Shown: in pieces, positions 43,570-55,138 of the stretch
Position numbering within the stretch: the stretch's first letter is position 1
Layout: every line of letters starts with the position of its first letter
The notes under the pieces: model-generated
Told to the model about the DNA's origin: nothing
Databases searched by the model: none
Seen by the model: the letters and a program-made list of their open reading frames with translations, nothing else
Translations under genes and position numbers: made by a program
Assembly (NCBI GenBank): GCA_015146655.1
Contig: VKHL01000058.1
Coordinates: 62,001 to 126,000, forward strand
From: Ochromonas danica
Lineage: Eukaryota > Sar > Chrysophyceae > Chromulinales > Chromulinaceae
DNA: 64,000 bases
Reading direction: 5' to 3'

Positions 43570-43915
43570 AGGTATGATGTTCTTACGTCCTGGTACATGG
43601 ATCTTCGAACATTTCCCTCATAAATACTACAAACCTACTTATTTCCCATTAGCCAAAGCATTTGGTCTTCATCATTACTATGTCTATGGATCCAAAGAGA
43701 GTGTCTCAATTAATCCGGGAAGTAGTGGTAGTCATCTGTGGAATGCGGTGAGAGCTTCTTGGCTTCTTCCTCACATTGACATGCAACACTGCATGGCAAA
43801 CATTCGTTGTCGTTCTGTGGCTAGACAACAAGATGTGATCTTTCTCGATGAAGAACTTGTTTTAGTTATCAAAGTTATGAAAGCGGTTGAGCAAAACGTG
43901 TCATCAATATCATAA
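42629..43915 (+). CDS. GT61/DUF563-like glycosyltransferase
   Basis: A probable glycosyltransferase of the GT61 (EOGT/xylosyltransferase) group. Two exons: 42629-43469 and 43572-43915; 394 residues. The core shows V-I-Y-Q-R-D-R-N-R-R, typical of the R-x-x-x-R region, then L-L-L-T-T-H-G-F-Q-M-M joined by the splice to S-M-M-F-L-R-P-G-T, matching the H-G-A-x-x-x-N-x-x-F-L-x-P motif. I-F-E-H-F-P follows, then Y-Y-V-Y-G-S. A central hydrophobic stretch (residues about 75-105) may be a membrane span. No clear signal anchor is at the N-terminus, so the true start may lie upstream. A (GTT)n run fills the intron. Location is probably the Golgi or ER. Confidence 0.7.
43528..43569. repeat. (GTT)n microsatellite in an intron
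   Basis: Fourteen GTT units directly upstream of the acceptor of the GT61-like gene intron; the T-rich repeat replaces the usual pyrimidine tract. Confidence 0.9.
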
Positions 43916-44061
43916 TGTCTATAGTGCGGTCATTATCTTTTACTGTACGATTCACATGGTTGTTGTGAATAGAACAAGTTATTGTAATTCCTTTATTACT
44001 GCTTCTGATTCTCAAAGATTAATAATCTCTATTCTCTTCTACCCTTCGTGTTTCTTCTAGA

Positions 44062-45520
44062 CTAGGGACAAACATGCTGATCGGCGGATGGTCGCAACTG
44101 GCACGGCCGATAAGTTTCCGCTTGGAAGTTTGCATTACCAAGTGCTGTTTGTAATCCATAGATCCGCATCACGGGTACCGATGCATTCTTGATGGATTGC
44201 CATTGTTTTCGTTCTGTGCAATACTGTCGAGGCAAACAGCACTGCATGTCCATCCAATCCAGAGGCCCGGACATATCAACAGCTCGGTTGTGATGATGAA
44301 TCAAAACCTGTAATAAGAGTGGACCTCTGGTCATTGATCATAATTCAAGTACCGGAAATGTCAGGCTTACCGAAGCAGGATATGACATAAGTCGATGTGG
44401 AACAACCAAGTGCCTGGGATTGCTGTCCAAGTAACTGTAGATCTCTTCGACGGGTCGCATCATCAGAATCTATCAATACAACACAAATACAGTTTTCATT
44501 AACCAAGGTTAATCACATATATGACACACGAAATTACCTGATCAGACTCAGTGAAGAAGATATAGTCGAAGTTCCAAGATCCGTTTATGATCTTTTCCTT
44601 AGCTGTTTGAACTGTTGCAACAGGCAAGCTGGCACTTTTTGGAAGACCTTCAATTAAAAGGATATCATACAGAGGGAGACCAGAGACATTTCTATTGGGG
44701 AGGGGAGGGGGGGGGTAAATAGGAGTGAGTCATATTTGATTATTCTTATCTTCACGTACCTGACATAGTCATAATCTCTTTGGCTCTTCACTGCCACAGT
44801 GACATATGGATAATACTCATAGAAGCTCCAAACACATGCTGCTAGATAAGCTTGGCGATTAATGAGATTGGAATGTCCTGCTCCCATATCGCTCAATAAG
44901 AAAGGCATGATCACAACAGTTCGATTCATGGCCTCATGGCGCAAGCCAATGTTCATCTTGCGCATCTTCATGGTATGTTGTCCAAGATAGTGTGCAGCCT
45001 CATGAATAGCAGTGAGATTATGCTTATCCTTATCAACCATCTTGTTATGCCAACGCCATCGATGTAGTAACCTTTCAAAGGTAGAGAGATGGATGACAGA
45101 GAAGTCCAGCACATCTACTGACTGCAGCACACTCCCATTGCCATTCCTGAGATGATGCACACGAGCATTCATCATAATAAAGCTTGCCATCTCACAGTTC
45201 ACCCATTTCAAATGATATCCTGTATGTTGATGAATCAGATGTTCCTTATGAATTAAATAGGACGCACTGTATGCTTCTCCAGCATCTCGACAACGATGTA
45301 ATGTTGAATGTGCAGCTTTTAGTGGATCAGGTTCTAATCGACGATGAAAGTTAGATGAAGAGAAAGAAGAAGAAGAGAAGGTCAGCTGGTTCTCATCATA
45401 GTCGACAAGGTCTAAAGGCTGGAGGACACTATGCTGGGTCGAGGCGAAGGAGACCATGACCATCATCATCACCGCCACAGAGAAAAGAGAGGCTAAGGGA
45501 CTAAGCACACCCCCAACCAT
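44062..45520 (-). CDS. Secretory-pathway glycosyltransferase-like protein
   Basis: Four exons: 45520-44760, 44691-44538, 44469-44371 and 44307-44062; 419 residues, all phases closing. A signal peptide or anchor lies at the N-terminus (V-A-V-M-M-M-V-M-V-S-F-A). The mature part has several N-glycosylation sites (N-G-S, N-L-T, N-R-T, N-V-S). Exon 2 has F-F-T-E-S-D-Q followed in exon 3 by I-L-M-M-R, the pattern F-x-E-x-D-x-I-L seen at the end of the donor-binding part of GT-A-like enzymes. Cys residues in the last exon suggest disulphides. No named family was recognised, so the enzymatic call is inferred. It converges on the GT61-like gene with about 145 bases between stops. Confidence 0.65.
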
Positions 45521-45710
45521 TGCCTTCCTTCGTATCTTTTCAGTTTTTTCACAGCTGCAGGAGTTATTCGATCAAGCCAACACCAGCTCCAAGGTGGGTT
45601 GTCAAGAGGCCAAATCTGGAGATTTGGGAAATTCGCACAGTGGGAAAGAAAGAGGCGGTGATCGTTGATTTGAGATTGGACAATTAATTGCCATTTTGTT
45701 TCTCTTAATC

Positions 45711-46326
45711 ATGCGGCAGGTTGCAATTCTTCCTTCTGGGTGTCAGATCTCTCGTCGAGTATCTGTTCTTTATTATAGTGAAGATCGTATCATCTATGCG
45801 TCGACCTTGGCAGTCTACGTCATTGATGCTCGAACCTTTCGTATTCAGCATATTCTCTCACTAAATCAGCGGGCTATCACCTCTATTTCTATCTCATCTA
45901 TTGATCGAGATTTAATGATTGTAACAGGACGGGATGGCACAGTAACCTATTGGAATATTCCTGGGGAAGAGAATCTTGCTCAGATTATGATTAACGGATC
46001 TGTTATTGCTGCATGGAATCCATTCTTGAAAGATCAAGTAGGAATTCTGTCAGAAGAGAGTGTTCGATTATATTTATGGTAAGTAATGAGAATTCTTCTC
46101 TTTTCCTCTCAGCCAAGTGCTCCTATCTCTCTCTCTCTCTCTATCTATCTCTGTGTATATATGTGTGTGTATGTGTGTGAATCGAATACAATTCACTGAC
46201 TGTCTCTCTCTCTCTGTCTCTCTCTCTGTCTCTCTCTCTGTCTCTCTCTCTCTCTCTGTCTCTCTCTCTGTCTCTCTGTCTCTCTCTCTGTCTCTCTGTC
46301 TCTCTCTCTGTCTCTCTCTCTCTCTG

Positions 46327-46413
<87 letters not shown>

Positions 46414-46423
46414 NNNNNNNNNN

Positions 46424-46477
<54 letters not shown>

Positions 46478-49400
46478 TCTCTGTCTCTCTCTCTCTCTCT
46501 GTCTCTCTCTCTCTCTCTGTCTCTCTCTCTCTCTGTCTTTCTCTCTGTCTCTCTCTGTCTCTCTGTCTCTCTCTCTCTCACTACAGGGACACAGACCGAG
46601 GGACTACTGCAGTACAAGAAATCTTTTCAGTCCGTAACGACAACTTAAAGCCTTGTGTCTTGAGGTAAGAATAGCTCATAATCAATTACCTTCCTTCCAC
46701 CACTATCTCATCTCATCTCAACTCATCTCACCCGCTGGCCATAATAGATGGAATAATAAAGTCACGGGTTGGATTGCTATTGGTTGTAATGCAGGAACCA
46801 CATTCTTGTTCCGTATTCGTGACAAGACTCATAAGATCCTTCAAGGTGATGCAAAAAGCAATGTAGTAGATTTACAATGGGATCGTCTATCCTCTTCCTA
46901 TCTACTCGTGGCCTATCAGACCTTTGTCTCTCTGTGGGATGCTGAGAGTGGCGAGCAAATTCATGCATTCGAAAAACAAGCTGTTCCTATCACAGGAATT
47001 GCCTGGATGGACTGGACAGCAGGTAACTTTGCTACAATCAATGGAAAGAATACCTACTTGAAAGTTTGGAATGCTTCACAACGGCAAAGTTTGGATGCTA
47101 TCCGGTTGCCTGGGGATACTGGTCTATTATCCTTATGCTTTGCAGCTGGAAAGCGATCTGTTCTATACTCTTGCAACGATGGCAGTATTGGAGTTTATGA
47201 TCTGCAAAGCAGTCGTTTAGAATATCAAACGGCTGCGAACCATACAGAGACAATCTTTTCATGTGCCTATGCTCCAAATTCACCTCATTTCTTTGCAACG
47301 GCATCTTATGATGAAACTGTGAAGTTGTGGTGCGTATCTGACTTTACAGTACAAAAGACATTTTATGGTGCGGAGAGTATTGTCTATAGTGTGGATTGGT
47401 CGCCAAATAGTCGCATGATTGTTGGCTCTTGTATGAATGGATTAGTGATAATATGGGATGTGGAGAGTGGAAGAGAGCTAGAGAGGCATTTAAATCATAC
47501 CAAAGCTTCTTATTCAGCTGCATGGAATCCACTTGATTTACAATATATTTTGAGTACTTCAGCGGATTGCAGCTTAGTGGTCATTCAAGTTGACCCCGCT
47601 TCACTGCAAGATCCAACTCGTCATCAAATCCCCACTGCGTCACGCAAGAAGGGTCCTGATTCTTACAAAACTCAGTTGACTTTAAGCACTGTCAAATATC
47701 GCTTTGTTCATCCAGCTGGAGTATTCGGTTGCGCATGGTCTCCTCATAGATCGTCAGTGTTTTCCACTGCTTGTCAGGATGGAATGGTTAGAATCTTCAA
47801 CTTCAATGCTCAAGCTCCATTGGTAGCTGTTTGTGTTGGACACAATGCACGAGCGTTTTCATGCTCTTGGTCTACTTTAGTGCCCGGCCGGTTAGCCTCG
47901 GGGTCTGATGATCAGACTATTGGTGTTTGGGAGTTGGATATTAACACATTTGCATTGGATGAATCCTACACAACGCGGAATCTATCTCCTGCGAAAAAGC
48001 TCTTGGGGCATAAGGGTTTTGTTCGTGCATTATCTTGGAACTATGAACATCCAGACTTGCTATTATCTGGTTCTTGGGACTATTCTATTCGTCTTTGGAA
48101 TGTTGCCACGGGACAGTGTATTAGTGAGGTTAACGATCATGTCGCCGATGTGTATGCTATCGCTTCTCATCCTCAACAACCTTTTCACTATCTGTCGGCA
48201 TCCCGAGATACAACCATTCGACTCTGGGAGCTGACTGGACTTTTCACGCTTCTACGCTATCGTTCTGTTTGGGAAAGCTCTTTGGACAAAGTTATTCGCA
48301 GCTCACCTGCCGTGGAGGTGGAGGAACTTGGATCTAGCAAAAAGGATCTTCTCAGTCCTATATTGCTGGGTATGGGGAGTAAAAACCTGAATGATGATCT
48401 ATTGGGAATTGGCAAAAAGTTGGACTTGTTTCGAAGTCCCAATCGCAATTACTCCAAAGGCGAAGGCAAGGACAGTCCTGGGGCAAGTGAAGGAAAGTCC
48501 GATCCCGATGAAAAGAATAGCAAGGACGAGTCACTGGACCCCGTAGACCGGGCTTTACGCTACTATCGGTTATCTTCATTCTTTTACGGTAGCAATGGGT
48601 CCATGGATCTGTGGGAGAACGCATTGTTTTCTCTCTCCATGAAAACCACCAATAGTATGGAAGTGGCCGCTGAAATGCGTACAAATACTTTGCGCCGTGT
48701 TTTTCATGAAAGTGAAGTCATGTCGAACGAGAAGAGTTTGGCGAGAAGGCTAGAGTCCATGAAACAGACATCAAGAAAGACTGGTGATGCTTCAAATCGA
48801 GGCGAGGATAATCTGCTCTGTGCGGCTCGTCTCTACGCGAAGTTGGGCGACTTTACCAAATACTGTACAATTATGATGGATGTGGGTAAATGGGAAGCAG
48901 CTTTGGCTGTCGCTCCTGCCGTATCAATGGACTATTGGCGTTATGTGGCTTTCATGTATGCTCAACATCTCTCTGAACAAGCTAGCGAGAATTGCGTTCC
49001 TTATTACCTTTCCATTGGAAAGGATGCACATGCAATAGATTATTATTTGCAGCGTAATGATCCATCGAGTGCCTTGGTAGTTGCCAAGATGTCTGAACAA
49101 AGAACAGATATCCTTCCAGACTATACGCTAGCCATGGCGACACCGAACAATATTGAAGGAATGTCCAGTCCTTCTAGCCCGAAGCCAGCAAGAGCTCCAA
49201 TGTTGCAGATGCTCTCAGCGGCTCACATTGATTTGAATTGGGCCGAGCCGTCTCCTGTGTCACTTGAAGGAGAGCGTCGCACGAGAGAACGCACCGAAAG
49301 AGAAGTTGACCAATCACGGGGAATTATGTCTGAAGTTGGTGGGTGCTCAGCGAAGCAACAACTGGCGATTGCGCAGCCACTCTTTGCTGCCGCTCACCAC

Positions 49401-50733
49401 TTGGCTGTCAATGAAACTCAGGCCGCAGTAGATATCTTACTCGATAGTGGTGAGATTGACATAGCATATGCATTAGCTAAGTGCTTTGGTCTCGAAACGG
49501 CGCGTCTTTTGTGTATCTGGGCTGATAAATGTGCAACATTGGGTGATCTTTCATTAGCTTTGGATATCCTGAAAGAGCATCCCGAGGCTGAAATTGCGAG
49601 CGGCTTATTGTTGAGTCGATATTGTGAAGAAAGTCGGGCAAAGGATATTCTTCTTGGGCGAGGATATAGACCTTTGAATTGGTGGATCAACCATGCCAAG
49701 GAAGAAGAGGCAATTGGCTCTGATGCGCAAGCTGTCACAGCGTATGTAATTGCCCAACAACACACAACTGCCATTATGATGGGAATGTCGGTCTTAAAAC
49801 GATTGGTCAGAGATCCTTGGCATCTTTCAAGCGTGAACTATAAAGTTCTTGATGCTCTCAAATATATAAATGTTCAGCGTGTAGAAGATCCACTACGTTC
49901 GAATTTCTTGTCTTTCATGCTGTGGTTTTGTGCGCATGAGGCGGCTGGGCTTGGCATGATGTCTACGGCTGCAAATATGCTGTCGATTTTGCTAACTTTA
50001 GGGTCAAGAAGTTCCTTTCCCATCCAAGAGAGCGATGTGTTTTATCAGATGTTCTTCTTCCGCTTCTTAGCTGGTCAGAGCGAAGCGCTGTCCATATTAG
50101 ACAAGCTTATTGGGCAGGATGGGTTTACTCCGGGACCTGTCAGCGAAAGCTTGAAGGCTTTAAAACTAATGGCCATGGATCATATCACATGGGAAAGATG
50201 GCAGCGGCAAGTACAGCCACAGACGGTCACTCTCAACGACCCGGCGGCCTATACCGTAGCAACGAACATGCTTAGGTGCGATGTTTCTTTCCTTCTTCCG
50301 TGTGATGTCTTTTTATTCTTATTTTCTCCTCCTTGTTCTGTAGGGAGATCCAAAAGATTGGTGATGCCCTTTCATTGCCTTCCTTGTCTTCATTGAATTC
50401 AAAAAAGAGCCGAATGTCGGACGTTTCCAACATTCTATCTTTGCTGCAAAGCAGTAACACAGTCGTTTTGGTGAGTTTCCTATAGATATGAAGATTTGCA
50501 TGTTAATAATTCATCCAAGCTAACGTTTTATTTCGTTTGCCCAGGGTTCTCTGCTGCCTGTGGCCAATCAACAGCTCAAAAACTACATTTCAATTCTAAG
50601 TCAAGCACGAATTCAAGGCAACGCTCTCAAGTTAAATGACGATGGCGCCTATATAGCATTGAATGAAGCTGCGCAATGGCGCCAAGTTTTGCCTTTCTCA
50701 CCACTTCTAAATGGAGAACTTTTGAACTATTAG
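45711..50733 (+). CDS. WDR17: WD-repeat protein WDR17
   Basis: A very large WD40 plus helical-repeat protein. Five exons: 45711-46078, 46587-46664, 46748-50275, 50344-50470 and 50545-50733; 1429 residues. The start is the ATG at 45711 (MRQVAILPSGCQ), which matches the conserved WDR17 beginning. The first about 600 residues contain at least ten WD repeats (for example W-D-Y-S-I-R-L-W-N and D-T-T-I-R-L-W-E). The rest is helical and TPR-like, with L-G-D-F-T-K-Y-C and L-A-V-A-P-A-V-S-M-D-Y-W. The C-terminal L-P-F-S-P-L resembles the family's N-P-F-S-P-L end. The first intron is a CT repeat with an assembly gap. The protein is conserved from protists to mammals, but its molecular role is poorly known. 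Confidence 0.92.
46117..46586. repeat. (CT)n repeat with 10-N assembly gap in WDR17 intron 1
   Basis: A long CT/CTGT tract fills most of the first WDR17 intron. Ten Ns at 46414-46423 mark a gap, so the real repeat length is unknown. The intron boundaries on either side remain clear. Confidence 0.95.
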
Positions 50734-50879
50734 CCATGTCTGCGGTAGTCATTGTATGTTAGTTTTGTCTACGAGAGAGCGTGGAGTACTTTGTCTGTCT
50801 AGAATACGCGGCAAAGCATCGAGTGTACTACAAGAGTTGCGTGTTGTGTTGTCTTAATCATGGTTAATACCCACTGTCT

Positions 50880-53345
50880 TTATCTACCTGGCAGTGGCTT
50901 TCCTCTCTTTCTTATCGAATTCCCCGCATCATTAGCATTGGACCGACTGTAGTAGTCATTGTTGTTGTTGTAAACTCCAGTAGAGAAGAAGTTGGTGCAC
51001 TCGGTGTCCACGGTAGTTTGCTGGAAGAGGCAATGGGTGGAGTCAAAGTTCATCCCAATGCGACCCAAAGCTCCATCATAGCGATTCTTGCGAACATCAA
51101 GGAACATATTGCCAGCTGATTTCTGCAACAAAAGGACAACATCAGCTTCTTGAGAAGCCTTCGCAGAACCACCAATGGAACTCAAACCAAGGAAAGCTTG
51201 ATCTTCTTCTTTTCGTGGATGTACTACTAAGATGACATTGACATTCTTCTCACTTGCAAACTTACGAAACTTTTCAATAATTAAATCTTGATAATCATAT
51301 TTCTCAAAGGATGATTTAGCAGCAATTCTTGGCATAAGAAATTGTAAGTTATCAATGATAAAATGGTGAACATCATCCTTCTCTACAGTATATTCCATAG
51401 CTTCAATAATACTTTCAATATGTGTAGCACCAAAGAAGTTCATGAATTGTAAAGGTAAGATTTCAAAATCATCTAAAATCTTATCTAATTCTTCTGGTAA
51501 TAAATCAACCAAAGCTTTACTATGAGATCCACGATAACTTTGTTGAATCATCTTTAACACAAGACGTGTATTTCTTACTTCAAATGAACCCCATAATGTT
51601 GAAGCACCTTGTCGTGCAAAGTCAATACTTAATTGTGATAATAAAGTCGTCTTACCACATCCTGTTGGACCTGATAAAACAATTAATTCTCCTCTTCGAA
51701 ATCCTTTAATAATCTCTGTTAAAGCACCTAAAGAAGGTGTTATACTACCTTCTACTGCTTTCTTATCACCATTTTTACCATTTCTTAAATCATTCACAAT
51801 TTGTAAAATTGAAGGACGTAAATTAGCAAATGTTTCAATATGTTGATGAGATAATTGTTTTGCCTTTAATAACATATTCACAATTAATTCATTACCACCT
51901 TTACTTCTTAAAGCATCATTAGCATCTTTAGGAGGATTCACCATATCCGCTGGAGGTGTAACAATAAAACAACGACCAGGTCCTAACTTACGTATAATCT
52001 TTTCTACTGCTGCTTGACCAGGTTGATCATAATCTAGATATAGATAGATTATTTGAAAACGTTCTAATAATGGAATCAATTCAGAAGGAAAAGATTGACA
52101 TCCATTAGGTAAGGAAACAACAGGAATATCTTTTAATTTCTTACGATGTATATCCGTTGATTTTGGAATCATTGTTAATGCTTGTGCTACTGCCATACAA
52201 TCATATTCTCCTTCTGTAATAATCACTGCATTACTATTAGTAGAATAGACTGTATGCCATCCAAAGAATCCCCAACTACCACCTTTGGGTAATAACCGTT
52301 GTAATCCTTTTGTCTCAATAGCACGATATTTAACACGTTGTATGAAGAAATCCTTCCCACCATTGCCGCCATCAACACTCTCCTTGTCTTTGCCTTTCTC
52401 TTTCCCTTTCTCTTTCTCTTTACCTTCAGTCACTTCCTTCTGCTGATGGTTCTGATGGTTGTCAGCATGGAGGGTAATAGGTTTCTTAGCTTGAGGATGA
52501 CTTGATGACACAGCTTGGAAAGTAACATGTTTAAGATCAACATTAGCAGCTAATTCAACAATAGGAAAAGTGATACAAACATGATCTTTCCATTCTCCTT
52601 CATCATCAAGGTATTGTTGAATAGTATACCCTACTAGATATTTACGAAGAATTTCATCATTTAGACCACGAATTGTATTGACATAATTCTTAGCAGCTTC
52701 TAGTTCTTCTGAGGTAGTGGTAGAGGTAGAGGTAGTAGGTGGGAAGAGGTTGAGATGGTATTGATGAGTGAGTACTTGGTTTGGGTAGGTTTTCTTCTTT
52801 GACTGTGCATTTTCTTCTTCAGAGGAAAACTCTGACAGCAACACTGTCTGTTGTTGTTGTTGCTGTGGTTGATATTGCCTTGAGTTAGTCTCACCAACGG
52901 CTACATTCGCTGTACTACCACTACCACCACTACTGGTAGTACTACTGCTACTGCTAGTAATACCATGACTACCAGCAGCAAGTAGAACTCGATTGACCTT
53001 CTGTCGAAGATCTTGAAATCCTCCACCAATAGCACAACGATAACAATAATAACTTCCATCAGGACGAACATTTAACTTCCATAAATTATCTGCTTTATCT
53101 TTATTACCTTTTGAACAAAGATTACATTGTTTAACTTCTAGACATCCATTTTCACGTTGACGATGATCTGTTTTCATAGCATTAATAACTGTCATGATCT
53201 CTTCTGAAGGAAGAAGAACATTTGATGTTGATTTGGAGGATTTAGAGGATGATGAGGATGATGATGATGACACTACTTTCTTAGTGGCTAAATAACGTCT
53301 CCAAGTAGAAGACCTTAAAGCAGGAAGAAAGATACTTCGATTCAT
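50880..53345 (-). CDS. TWNK: Twinkle: mitochondrial primase-helicase
   Basis: The replicative helicase of mitochondrial DNA, related to phage T7 gp4. Single exon, 821 residues, start ATG at 53345 (MNRSIFLPALRSS); the first about 25 residues are basic, Ser-rich and mitochondrial-like. Unlike animal Twinkle, the N-terminal zinc motif appears complete: C-N-L-C near residue 75 and C-Y-R-C near 100. The TOPRIM motifs E-G-E-Y-D and L-D-Y-D are also present, so primase activity is plausible. The helicase part has Walker A G-P-T-G-C-G-K-T-T (around 590) and Walker B F-I-I-D-N-L-Q-F, and ends with the usual family blocks (V-H-P-R-K, G-G-S-A-K-A-S-Q-E-A-D). Low-complexity inserts lie between the domains. 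The C-terminal tail is Asn-rich. Confidence 0.95.
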   Translation of the reverse strand: MNRSIFLPALRSSTWRRYLATKKVVSSSSSSSSSKSSKSTSNVLLPSEEIMTVINAMKTDHRQRENGCLEVKQCNLCSKGNKDKADNLWKLNVRPDGSYYCYRCAIGGGFQDLRQKVNRVLLAAGSHGITSSSSSTTSSGGSGSTANVAVGETNSRQYQPQQQQQQTVLLSEFSSEEENAQSKKKTYPNQVLTHQYHLNLFPPTTSTSTTTSEELEAAKNYVNTIRGLNDEILRKYLVGYTIQQYLDDEGEWKDHVCITFPIVELAANVDLKHVTFQAVSSSHPQAKKPITLHADNHQNHQQKEVTEGKEKEKGKEKGKDKESVDGGNGGKDFFIQRVKYRAIETKGLQRLLPKGGSWGFFGWHTVYSTNSNAVIITEGEYDCMAVAQALTMIPKSTDIHRKKLKDIPVVSLPNGCQSFPSELIPLLERFQIIYLYLDYDQPGQAAVEKIIRKLGPGRCFIVTPPADMVNPPKDANDALRSKGGNELIVNMLLKAKQLSHQHIETFANLRPSILQIVNDLRNGKNGDKKAVEGSITPSLGALTEIIKGFRRGELIVLSGPTGCGKTTLLSQLSIDFARQGASTLWGSFEVRNTRLVLKMIQQSYRGSHSKALVDLLPEELDKILDDFEILPLQFMNFFGATHIESIIEAMEYTVEKDDVHHFIIDNLQFLMPRIAAKSSFEKYDYQDLIIEKFRKFASEKNVNVILVVHPRKEEDQAFLGLSSIGGSAKASQEADVVLLLQKSAGNMFLDVRKNRYDGALGRIGMNFDSTHCLFQQTTVDTECTNFFSTGVYNNNNDYYSRSNANDAGNSIRKRGKPLPGR

Positions 53346-53803
53346 ATTTATGACCTCAGATTTATATGTCACTCTATCTGACTCTCTCTTTGTCTCTCTT
53401 TGTCTCACTTCTGATCAGCAAGCAGAGGACTCGTCTAGTCCTTTTTGCCTTCTTGTCTCTTCCCCACCAATTCCCTCCCCTTCGCCAAATACACTGTGTG
53501 TCAACTATTATTATAGAGCGAGGTAAATACCTGGAGTGGGCGGAAGCTCTGCTGTGTGTTAACTATTATTGTTGAGCGAGGGGAATACCTAGACCTTCCA
53601 GATTTTAGACATCTGGAACCTCTTTTTGTTGTCCTCGATTGTTTCATTTTCAAAAAGAAATCAAATAGTCTAAATCGATTTCGACGTTGTCAATTAGTTT
53701 TTATTAAAATTGACTTGACTTGACTTGACTTGACTTGACTTGATTTCTCCTCTCTTATTATCTATTTGTTGTTATCATTCTCTACTGAAAGACTGACTCT
53801 ATC
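53346..53803. promoter_or_regulatory. Divergent promoter with duplicated element and TTGAC repeat
   Basis: The region between Twinkle (-) and the SSXT-SANT gene (+). A 39-base element occurs twice, at 53494-53532 and 53552-53590, with about five differences; both have the core AACTATTATT and GAGCGAGG. A perfect (TTGAC)n run lies at about 53710-53741, just before the SSXT-SANT start. The duplication could be regulatory, but this is inference. Confidence 0.4.
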
Positions 53804-55106
53804 ATGCCAATTGAAAGTTCTGTACCAATAACATCAATAGGGAATAATACTGGTGGTGGTAGTGGAAATAGCAGTAGTAGTGGTGGTAATGGTAGTGGTA
53901 GCAGTGCCATCAGTCAGAAGCTATTAGAGCAAAATGAGGATATTATTGCTACTATTGGTAAGTCAACTGTACACCCTATACCATATACCGTATATAGCAT
54001 GTACTATATATAGCCCATATCATATATAGCCTGCACCATAGTCTGTGCCCATATAAGGCATTTACTGAAGTCTATACTACCATAGTCTATCCTATGTTTA
54101 GTAGTCAGAGTATTGACCACTAGTATAGTTTTTATATGTAAATTACATGTCTGTGTGTAGCTTATATGTAGCGAATACTTGGTGTGTGTGTGTGTGTGTA
54201 TGTATGCAGTGTAGACTATGAATGTGGTTTGTGTTTATATGTAGTATGTGTGTGTGCGCGTGGGTATGTATGTATATATATGTGAGTATATGTATGTATG
54301 TTATATACTGACTACCGTATGATAACTACATGACCCTAACTACTGCTTGATTATGGAATATTAATGTCATGTCATTTCTATTGTTTTTATAGTTGAAAAC
54401 CTTCAACTAGGACGATTAGATGAATGTATGCAACATTACATGATCTTACAAGGAAATCTCATAGCATTAGCATCAGAATTGGATAACTACCCTACAGAGG
54501 ATTGTGATGCTTACGCACATTTGATGATGCCACCATCGTCATCATCATCATCACCTTCTGCTGCTACTGCTGGCGTCATCCAATTTCAACCTCAACCTTC
54601 TTCTTCAACTTCATCTTCAACTTCAACTTCTCTTAATCCCTTCCCAGATGCTATAATGAGAAAAGACTGTTTGGATGAGTTATTGCCATTTGAAGAACGA
54701 TCTTTACCTTCTCCACCTATTATTCCATCTTGTTCTCAATGTGCGGCGAAGAAGGTAGGATTGATTCACTTCCCTCTTGTCTCTCTCATTCTCTCCCCCT
54801 CACTCTCTTTTGGTGTTTTGTCTTGTCTTGGTGTTGAATTTGGATGATGGTGGTGGTGTTGTTGTTGGTATTGGATGATGATGATGATGATGATATTGGA
54901 TGATGATGTTGTTGGTATTGGATGATGATGATGATGATGATATTGGATGATGATGTTGTTGGTATTGGATGATGATGATGATGATGATATTGGATGATGA
55001 TGTTGTTGGTATTGGATGATGATGATGATGATGATATTGGATGATGATGTTGTTGGTATTGGATGATGATGATGATGATGATATTGGATGATGATGTTGT
55101 TGGTAT

Positions 55107-55138
<32 letters not shown>

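Noticed and set aside
46117-46668. Open frames on both strands through the CT repeat
   Set aside because: Repetitive Ser/Leu or Arg/Glu strings interrupted by Ns; they are repeat artefacts in the WDR17 intron.
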